64,000 nt of DNA from Janthinobacterium sp. PC23-8 (lineage in GTDB: Bacteria > Pseudomonadota > Gammaproteobacteria > Burkholderiales > Burkholderiaceae_D). The stretch's first letter is position 1. Each line of letters starts with the position of its first letter. The notes beneath the pieces were generated by a model. That model was not told the DNA's origin and did no database searches. It was given only the letters and a program-made list of their open reading frames with translations. Made by a program: the position numbers and the translations under genes. Where the stretch lies: assembly GCF_002250505.1 (NCBI RefSeq), contig NZ_NJGY01000002.1, positions 522,374-586,373 of the forward strand, written 5' to 3'. This document shows positions 57,074 to 64,000 of this stretch, piece by piece.

Positions 57074-60000
57074 ATGAACGGACACGCCACCATCAACCGC
57101 TTCTATCGCCTGATCTGGAGTGAAAAACAGGGCGCCTGGGTCGCCGTCGCCGAAAACGTGCGCGGACGCGGCAAGAGCAGCGGACGCGGCGCTTTCATGG
57201 CCGCACTGTTTGCCGGTCTGGGTCTGGCGCCGTTTGCATGGGCGGGGCCGCCGGGCGCCAACCAGTTGCCAACCGGCGGCCAGGTGGTCGGTGGCGCGGC
57301 GACGATCACCCAGAGCGGCAGCCAGATGACGATCAACCAGGCGAGCCAGCGCGGCGCGATCGACTGGCAGACCTTCAATCTGGGGTCACAGGCGCAAGTC
57401 AATTTCCAGCAGCCCAATAGCGGCTCGGTGACCCTGAACCGGGTGCAGGACAGCCAGGCCAGCCAGATCTTCGGCCGCATCACCGCCAACGGCCAGGTGT
57501 TTCTGAGCAATCCGAACGGCGTGTATTTCAGCCCCACCTCATCGGTCAACGTGGGTGGCCTGGTGGCCACCACGCATGCCATCGGCACGGCCGAGTTCAT
57601 GGCCGGCAGCAATACCTTTGAACGCAACGGCGCCACCGGCAGCGTCATCAACGACGGCAGCCTCAATGCCAGCCTGGGCGGCTATATCGCCCTGCTGGCG
57701 CCGCAGGTGCGCAACAACGGCATCGTCATCGCCCAGGCCGGCACGGTGGCAATGGCCGCCGGCGAACAGATTTCCCTGCAGTTTGCCGACAGCCGTACCC
57801 TGGCCGGCGTGCTGGTGTCGCCCTCGACGATTGCGGCACTGGTGGAGAACGGCTCGGCCGTGCAGGCGCCTGGCGGCATGATCATCATGTCGGCCCAGGC
57901 CGCCAATGACTTGCAAGGCGGCGTGGTGCGCAATACGGGCAGCGTGGCGGCGACGGGATTGGCCTCGCGCGGCGGCAAGATCGTGCTCGACAGCACTGGC
58001 CTGGTCGACAACAGCGGCAGCCTCGATGCCTCGGGCGCGCCGGGCGGCAAGGGCAAGGTGACGATCAGCGGCGAGCGCATGGCCAGCAGCGGCGCCGTGC
58101 GTGCCGATGGCGGCGGCACGATCAGCAGCACACTGACCCATGGCCTGGTGGAAACGGCCAGCGCGGTGATCTCGGCCCAGGGCGGCGGCAATATCACCGT
58201 CGATGGCGGCGCCGGCAAGGTCTATACGTCGGGCAACTACAATGCCGATGGCGAACAAGGCGGCAAGGTCGTCATCACGGCCAATGAGGTAGCGCTGATG
58301 GGCGCGAAGGTCAGTGCCACCGGTGTCAGCCAGGGCGGCGCCATCCTGATCGGCGGCGACTATCAGGGCAAGAACGCCGACGTGCACAATGCCGCCAAGA
58401 CCTCGGTCGGCGCCGGCGTCACGCTCAATGCCGACGCCACCGGCAATGGCAATGGCGGCAAGGTGGTGGTCTGGTCCGACGAAAAAACCGTGTTTGCCGG
58501 CGAGCTCACGGCGCGCGGCGGCGCGGCCGGTGGCGACGGCGGCATACTGGAAGTGTCGGGCAAGGAAACCCTGTATTTCGGCGGCAAGGCCGACGCCCAC
58601 GCGGCCAAGGGCAAGTCGGGCGCCCTGCTGCTGGACCCGAAAGACATCTATATCGACAGCGATCTGTCGGGCCAACTGGAGCTGGTCGATCCGCATCCCA
58701 CCGCCGGCGGCAGCTTCGGCAAACTCAACGCGCCCCTGACCACCACCTCGGGCAGCACCGCCACGCGCACCGGCTACATCGTCGTCACCAATCCCAACGA
58801 CAACCTCGGCGCGACCAACTCGGGCGCCGCCTACCTGTTCCGCCAGAGCGACCAGGCGCTGATCTCGACCCTGTACGGCACCCACGCGGGCGACAAGGTC
58901 GGCAGCAATGGCGTGACGTCGCTGACCAACGGCAACTATGTCGTTTCCAGCAACTTGTGGAACGGCGGCATGGGCGCTGTTACCTGGGGTAACGGCACCA
59001 CCGGCTGGGGCGCCAGCGCCTTGGCCGTCTCATCGAGCAACAGCCTGGTCGGCAGTCACGCCACCCATAAAAGCACCATGAACCAGGACACCTCCGACAA
59101 CATCGGTGCTTACGCGATCACGGTACTGAACAATGGCAACTACCTGGTCGGCACGCCCAGCTGGTCCGACAATCGCGGTGCGCTCACCTTCGGCAATGGC
59201 AGCACCGGCGTTGCCGGCATTGTCAGCTCTGCCAACAGCCTGGTCGGCAGCACCGCCATGACCGTGGTGCCGGCCGACGGTTACAAACGCTACAAAAGCG
59301 GCGACCTGGTCGGTTCCGGCGTGACGGTGCTGGCCAATAACAACTATGTGATGGCCAATGAAAACTGGAACAAGGGCGTGGGCGCCGTCACGTTCGCCTC
59401 CGGCACCACCGGCATCAAGGGCGTGGTCGGTACTTCCAACAGCCTGATCGGCGACAGCAGCCGCTTCGATTCCACCGGCGCCGGCACCGGCACCGACAAG
59501 GTCGGCAGTCGCGTCATGGTGCTGACCGGTTCGCAATTCGTCGTCTACGGCTCGGACTGGAAAAATTCCTCGGGCGCCTTGACCTCGTTCGACGGCGTCA
59601 CCGCCATCACCGGCCTGGTATCGGCCAGCAACAGCCTGGTCGGCACTGCCGGCGACAGCCTGTCCAGTGGCGGCCTGACCCTGCTGCCATCGAACAATGC
59701 ATTCGTGATCAGCAGTCCCAGCTGGAATGGCGGGCGCGGCGCAGCCACCTGGGTGCCGTTCAGCACCGATGTCAAGACCGTCTCCGTGGCCACCAACGGC
59801 GTGGTGGGCGCCAATGCCGGCGACAGCGTCGGCAGCAAAGCCATCGCCCTGCTGGCAAACAATGACTATGTCGTGATCAGTCCGAACTGGAGCAGCGGCA
59901 AGGGCGCCGCCACGCTGGTCGATGGCACCACCGGCAAGGCCAAGGCCGACCAGAGCGGCAACGTCTCGGCAAGCACCAGCCTGGTCGGCGCGCAAGCGAA

Positions 60001-63000
60001 CGACGTGGTCGGTTCAAACGGCATCCTGGAGCTCAAAGGCAATGGCAACTATGTCGTGCTGAGCCCCTATTGGGCCAATGGCAGCAACACCAAGGCCGGC
60101 GCCGTGACGTGGTCGAGCGGCAGCACGCCGACCGTGGGCGTGGTGGGCACCAGCAACAGCCTGGTGGGCACCTCGGCCAACGACCGCATCGGCAGTTATC
60201 AGTATAACTACTATCAAGCAAACAACAGCAATGCCTTCCTGAGCGAATCGAGCAGCATCACCTTGCTGAGCAACGGCAATTACGTGGTGGCCAGCCCGAT
60301 GTTCAACGGCACGCGCGGCGCCGTCACCTGGAGCAGCGGCGCCACCGGCGCCACCGTCGATGCCGGCCATACCATTACCGCCACCAATAGCCTGCTGGGC
60401 AGCAACACTGCGGACTTTATCGGCGGCTTCATGGGCCCGAACGATGTGATCACCAATGCCGGCAACCATACCGTCACGCATTACGATTCGATCTCGACCG
60501 GCGTCACGGCCCTGTCCAACGGCAACTATGTCACGATCAGCAATTATTGGCGCAACGGCGCCGCCCTGCGCGCGGGCGCGGTCACCTGGAGCGACGGCGC
60601 TGGTACGCCAACGATCGGGCCGGTTTCCGCCAGCAACAGCCTGGTCGGCACCGTGCAGGACGATATGGCAGGCCTGGCCAAGAACAACACCTATGGCCTC
60701 ACCCTGCTGCAAAGCGGTTACGACAGCGCCGGCAATATCAGCTATTCTGGCAACTACGTTGTCACCAGCAATAAATGGGACAATGGCAGCATCGTCGACG
60801 CCGGAGCGGTCACCTGGGGCAGCGGTACGGCTGCGCTGAGCGGCGCCATCTCGGACAGCAACAGCGTGCCGGGCCTGAAAACCGATGACGTGAAAGAATG
60901 GGGGCTGACCGCCCTGCCCGTCAACGGCAACTACCTGATCCAGAACCAGTACTGGAACAATGGCGCCGCCATCGGCGCCGGCGCCTTGACCTGGGTTGAC
61001 GGCAGCAGCGGACGCCTGCTTGACCATGCGGCGCAAGGCAACCACAATATCGTCTCCGGCGCCAACAGCCTGGTCGGCAGCCACAGCGGCGACAATGTCG
61101 GCAACACCGTCGACTACCTGTACAACCTCGACGCCACTACCGGCCAGCAACGGTTTACCGGCAACTACGTCGCCCTCAGCTACAACTGGACCAACGACAC
61201 CAGGCAATACGCCGGCGCCGTGACGTGGGGCAATGGCGCCACCGGCGTCAAGGGCGTCATCACCCGCGCCAACAGCCTGATCGGCGAAAAGGAAAACGAC
61301 GCCCTGGGCGCCTATTATGTCGCGCTGACGAACGGCAACTTCGTGGTGGCCAACCCCACCCTCGACGTTGGCGGCGTGGTCAATGCCGGTGCCGTGAGCT
61401 GGGTCGATGGCAGCACCGGCCGCCTGAACGACTACGCCGCCCAAGGCAACCAGAACATCATGTCCGGCGCCAATGCGCTGGTGGGCAGCCACACCAATGA
61501 CTATGTGGGCGGCATTTTGTCGCCAGTTGTCAACTATACATCCAACCCCGCCGACTATGGCAATACAGGCTATTTCATCATGTCGCCGGACTGGAATTGC
61601 AGCGCCGGGGCGGTCAATTACATCAGCGACGCCAGCGTGCCCCTGATCGGCGTGGTCGGTGCCGGCAACGCGGCGGTGGGCAATCCGAATAGCCGTTTCT
61701 GGGGTGGTCTGACCTATAATCCGAACATCTCGCTCACCTCCGGCGGCGCCGCGACGGTGACCTTCACCGGCGACAATGGGCATGTGGTGCTGCTCAGCAC
61801 CACCATGCCCACGCCGGGCGCCATGACGCTGCCGGGCGCCACCCAGTTCGGCGATGCACAGGGTGCAACCCAGGCCATGACCCCCGACTATATCGCCGGC
61901 GTGCTCAAAACGGGCACCAGCGTTACCTTGCAGGCGAATAACGACATCTTCGTCAAGAACGGCATCGACGCCACCGGCGGCACGGCCGGCGGCGCCCTGA
62001 CCATGCAGGCGGGCCGCAGCATCACGGTACTGGGCGACATCATCACCGGCAACCGCGACCTGAACCTGATCGCCAACGACAGCGTGGCCAACGGCGTCAA
62101 GGACGCCTACCGAGACGCCGGCATCGCCACCCTGAGCATGGGCAGCAACAAGCAGGGTGTGGCCGCCAGAATCGATGCCGGCAGCGGCGACGTGTCGCTG
62201 CTGATCGCCGCCGGCGCCGACAAGACCAACAATATGGCCGGTTCCATCAGCGTCAACAGCATCACCGCGCGCACCATCAAGCTGATCAACCAGGGCAATG
62301 GCGCCGGCACGGTGGGCGACTTGCCGAACCTGGCAGCCAATTGCTGTGGCTTCGACCTCGGCTACCGCGGCATCGGCGCCGACGTCACGCTGAACGCGGG
62401 CGCGGTCCTGAGCGCCAGCGGCAGCGGCGACGCCGTCACCCTGGCCGCCAAGGGCAATTTCAACAACAATTCCGGCAATGGCGCCGGCAGTATCGCCATG
62501 AGCGACCCCGCCGCACGCTGGCTGGTTTACGCCAATGCGCCGGGCGGCAGCACATATGGCGGACTGGACAGCCAAAACACGGCCATCTGGAACGCCACCT
62601 ATACCGGCACGCCAGTCACGCAAACCGGCAACCGCTATGTGTTCGCCTACCAGCCCACCATCACCGTCGGCACGCAAGACGTCAGCAAGACCTATGGTGA
62701 AGACCTGACCACCGGCACCACGCTGGTCGACCGCGTGGTCAGCCTGTCGGGCGGCCAGACGGCGCAAGCGGGCGCGTATCTGGCCGACACGGTGGCCACT
62801 GCGCTGTCGGGCACCATTACCGCCACCTCAAGCGGCGCCGCCGCCAATGCCGGCGTGGCTGGCGGCCCGTACGCCATCACGGTCAATTTGTCGGGCGCGA
62901 CCGGCAACAATGGCTATGCCGTGGCCCTGGGCAGCAACACGGCGCGCACCATCACGGTCCAGGCCAAGACCCTGACGGCGGCGTTAACGGGCGTCACCAA

Positions 63001-64000
63001 AACCTACGACGGCAGCACCACCGCCAACCTCGGCGCGGCCAACTACAGCCTGACCGGCCTGGTGGGCGCGGACGCGTTCAACGTGACCAAGTCCACCGCG
63101 GTATACAACCTCAGCGGCACAGGCGCCAGCAGCGCCAGCACCACGCTCGCTGGCGGCGACTTCAGCGCTGCCAACGGCTCCTTGTCCAGCAACTATATCT
63201 TGCCGACCTCCGCCAGCGGCGCGGCCAGCATCACGCCCAAGGCCCTCACTGCCGCCCTCACCGGCGTGACCAAGACCTATGACGGCACGACCAGCGCGGC
63301 GCTGAGCGGCGCCAACTACCAGCTCAGCGGCTTCGTCGGTGCCGAATCGGCCACCGTCAGCCAAGCGGCGGGACAGTACAACTCGGCCAATGTGGTCGGT
63401 GCCAGCAGTGTCAGCGCCAGCCTGGCGGTGCCGGACTTCACGGCCGGCGCCAGCACCTCGCTGGCCAACTACGTGCTGCCGACAACGGCGACCGGCGCGG
63501 CCACCATCACGGCCAAGGCGCTCACTGCCAGCCTCACCGGTGCTATCGTCAAGGCCTATGACGGCGGCCTCACTGCAGTGCTCAACCCCGGCAACTACAG
63601 CTTGAACGGGTTCATCGCCGGTGAATCGGGTGGCATCACGCAAACAGCAGCGCTGTACAACTCGGCCAACGTAGCCGGCGCGACCACCGTGACCGCCAAC
63701 CTGTCGAGCAGCGACCTGGTCGCGGGGGCGTCGACGCTGGCGTCCAACTACAGCTTGCCGGCGTCGGCGAGCGGCGCGGCCAGCATCACGGCCAAGGCCC
63801 TGGGCGCCACCATTAGCGGCGTGGGCAAGGTCTACGACGGCGGCACGGCGGCCGCGCTGACCGGCGCCAACTATCAGCTGACAGGCCTGGTCGGCGGCGA
63901 GTCGGCCAGCGTCAGCCAGACAGCCGGCCTGTACAACTCGGCCGATGTGCTGGGCGCAAACAGCGTCAGCGCCAGCCTGTCCGGCGCCAACTTCACGGCC
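57074..64000 (+). CDS. Giant filamentous haemagglutinin-type exoprotein TpsA (3' end beyond window)
   Basis: An open frame of 2309 codons reaching the right edge. It starts MNGHATINRFYRLIWSEKQG, the extended signal peptide (ESPR) region of large exoproteins, with the cleavage near AWA. The TPS domain (about 55-300) holds NPNGVYFSP (SNPNGV motif) and the region around residue 520 has ALLLDPKDIYID, common in haemagglutinins. Then come 14 imperfect NGNYVV/AGAVTW repeats (about 600-1520), a region with beta-helix-like stretches, an MBG-like segment and YDG-type repeats of 91-93 residues to the end. It should be exported to the cell surface by TpsB and act in adhesion or biofilm. Cysteines NCCG (about residue 1756) are unusual for TpsA proteins. 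Confidence 0.92.
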   Translation, partial: MNGHATINRFYRLIWSEKQGAWVAVAENVRGRGKSSGRGAFMAALFAGLGLAPFAWAGPPGANQLPTGGQVVGGAATITQSGSQMTINQASQRGAIDWQTFNLGSQAQVNFQQPNSGSVTLNRVQDSQASQIFGRITANGQVFLSNPNGVYFSPTSSVNVGGLVATTHAIGTAEFMAGSNTFERNGATGSVINDGSLNASLGGYIALLAPQVRNNGIVIAQAGTVAMAAGEQISLQFADSRTLAGVLVSPSTIAALVENGSAVQAPGGMIIMSAQAANDLQGGVVRNTGSVAATGLASRGGKIVLDSTGLVDNSGSLDASGAPGGKGKVTISGERMASSGAVRADGGGTISSTLTHGLVETASAVISAQGGGNITVDGGAGKVYTSGNYNADGEQGGKVVITANEVALMGAKVSATGVSQGGAILIGGDYQGKNADVHNAAKTSVGAGVTLNADATGNGNGGKVVVWSDEKTVFAGELTARGGAAGGDGGILEVSGKETLYFGGKADAHAAKGKSGALLLDPKDIYIDSDLSGQLELVDPHPTAGGSFGKLNAPLTTTSGSTATRTGYIVVTNPNDNLGATNSGAAYLFRQSDQALISTLYGTHAGDKVGSNGVTSLTNGNYVVSSNLWNGGMGAVTWGNGTTGWGASALAVSSSNSLVGSHATHKSTMNQDTSDNIGAYAITVLNNGNYLVGTPSWSDNRGALTFGNGSTGVAGIVSSANSLVGSTAMTVVPADGYKRYKSGDLVGSGVTVLANNNYVMANENWNKGVGAVTFASGTTGIKGVVGTSNSLIGDSSRFDSTGAGTGTDKVGSRVMVLTGSQFVVYGSDWKNSSGALTSFDGVTAITGLVSASNSLVGTAGDSLSSGGLTLLPSNNAFVISSPSWNGGRGAATWVPFSTDVKTVSVATNGVVGANAGDSVGSKAIALLANNDYVVISPNWSSGKGAATLVDGTTGKAKADQSGNVSASTSLVGAQANDVVGSNGILELKGNGNYVVLSPYWANGSNTKAGAVTWSSGSTPTVGVVGTSNSLVGTSANDRIGSYQYNYYQANNSNAFLSESSSITLLSNGNYVVASPMFNGTRGAVTWSSGATGATVDAGHTITATNSLLGSNTADFIGGFMGPNDVITNAGNHTVTHYDSISTGVTALSNGNYVTISNYWRNGAALRAGAVTWSDGAGTPTIGPVSASNSLVGTVQDDMAGLAKNNTYGLTLLQSGYDSAGNISYSGNYVVTSNKWDNGSIVDAGAVTWGSGTAALSGAISDSNSVPGLKTDDVKEWGLTALPVNGNYLIQNQYWNNGAAIGAGALTWVDGSSGRLLDHAAQGNHNIVSGANSLVGSHSGDNVGNTVDYLYNLDATTGQQRFTGNYVALSYNWTNDTRQYAGAVTWGNGATGVKGVITRANSLIGEKENDALGAYYVALTNGNFVVANPTLDVGGVVNAGAVSWVDGSTGRLNDYAAQGNQNIMSGANALVGSHTNDYVGGILSPVVNYTSNPADYGNTGYFIMSPDWNCSAGAVNYISDASVPLIGVVGAGNAAVGNPNSRFWGGLTYNPNISLTSGGAATVTFTGDNGHVVLLSTTMPTPGAMTLPGATQFGDAQGATQAMTPDYIAGVLKTGTSVTLQANNDIFVKNGIDATGGTAGGALTMQAGRSITVLGDIITGNRDLNLIANDSVANGVKDAYRDAGIATLSMGSNKQGVAARIDAGSGDVSLLIAAGADKTNNMAGSISVNSITARTIKLINQGNGAGTVGDLPNLAANCCGFDLGYRGIGADVTLNAGAVLSASGSGDAVTLAAKGNFNNNSGNGAGSIAMSDPAARWLVYANAPGGSTYGGLDSQNTAIWNATYTGTPVTQTGNRYVFAYQPTITVGTQDVSKTYGEDLTTGTTLVDRVVSLSGGQTAQAGAYLADTVATALSGTITATSSGAAANAGVAGGPYAITVNLSGATGNNGYAVALGSNTARTITVQAKTLTAALTGVTKTYDGSTTANLGAANYSLTGLVGADAFNVTKSTAVYNLSGTGASSASTTLAGGDFSAANGSLSSNYILPTSASGAASITPKALTAALTGVTKTYDGTTSAALSGANYQLSGFVGAESATVSQAAGQYNSANVVGASSVSASLAVPDFTAGASTSLANYVLPTTATGAATITAKALTASLTGAIVKAYDGGLTAVLNPGNYSLNGFIAGESGGITQTAALYNSANVAGATTVTANLSSSDLVAGASTLASNYSLPASASGAASITAKALGATISGVGKVYDGGTAAALTGANYQLTGLVGGESASVSQTAGLYNSADVLGANSVSASLSGANFTA
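58884..61680 (+). repeat. 14 tandem NGNYVV/GAVTW repeats within TpsA
   Basis: Each unit (about 55-85 residues) has a GLTxLxNGNYVV strand, a SPxWxNG turn, a GAVTWxxG strand and an ASNSLVGS connector. They resemble what I remember as the DUF5650 repeat. Individual copies are diverged, and the spacing between them varies. Confidence 0.75.
62966..64000 (+). repeat. YDG-type tandem repeats in TpsA
   Basis: Four units start KTLTAALTG (62966), KALTAALTG (63239), KALTASLTG (63515) and KALGATISG (63794), with periods of 273, 276 and 279 bases. Each contains K(T/A/V)YDG and an ANYxLxG strand. The array continues beyond the window. Confidence 0.85.

Noticed and set aside
60014..62767. Minus-strand open frame of 917 residues opposite TpsA
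   Set aside because: It mirrors the repeat structure of TpsA and has no domain. It is a shadow of a repetitive gene.

Overview
The window is high-GC DNA from the chromosome of an environmental betaproteobacterium, most likely an Oxalobacteraceae member (Janthinobacterium, Duganella or Massilia type). This is inferred from protein family content (zinc-type HemB, ActP/YjcH, PaoABC-like dehydrogenase, FecI/FecR signalling, two-partner secretion) and from the GC-rich codon use, not from a database match. No rRNA, tRNA, CRISPR array or insertion sequence was seen. Most genes on the left half lie on the minus strand.

Layout. 1-1746: start of a sugar-uptake operon (SDR dehydrogenase, then a periplasmic sugar-binding protein that runs off the left edge). 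1932-4691: one large fusion protein with polysaccharide deacetylase, caspase-like, EF-hand and TPR parts. 4715-8913: an aromatic hydroxylase operon (LuxR regulator, MFS transporter, FAD hydroxylase, DUF2783). 8956-12955: msrA, an MBL-fold hydrolase, hemB and a VirK/YbjX protein. 13115-15146: OmpR-type two-component pair, divergent from a DUF481 outer-membrane protein and a lipoprotein lipase (15347-18014). 18299-22424: a FecI-FecR-FpvA iron-signalling locus with a Fur box; the receptor carries a one-base frameshift. 22486-26452: a PaoABC-like molybdenum dehydrogenase. 26572-27871: small unknown genes. 28008-33088: pyk, ppc and an NsrR-like regulator. 33100-37685: a hybrid sensor kinase and the acetate symporter pair. 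37801-39424: a hemerythrin-like gene and flavohaemoglobin with an NsrR-like operator upstream.

39770-45829 is the most notable region: a compact stressosome-type signalling cassette (RsbR, RsbS, RsbT, an ATPase-PP2C fusion, a hybrid kinase whose N-terminus is another RsbT-like ATPase, and a REC-HK-REC protein), with almost no intergenic space and no sigma factor in the cassette. The output is therefore probably through phosphorelay or second-messenger signalling rather than SigB.

45816-54873 holds a membrane metallophosphoesterase, a LysR/SDR divergent pair, a drug-efflux MFS, an Rrf2-controlled thioredoxin-reductase-like flavoprotein with a clear palindromic operator, and a five-gene FtsX-type ABC/DUF3299/TlpA operon that resembles metal-limitation operons. 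After a very AT-rich intergenic stretch, 55327-64000 is a two-partner secretion locus: a TpsB transporter and a giant TpsA exoprotein, still open at the right edge, with 14 NGNYVV-type repeats followed by YDG-type repeats.
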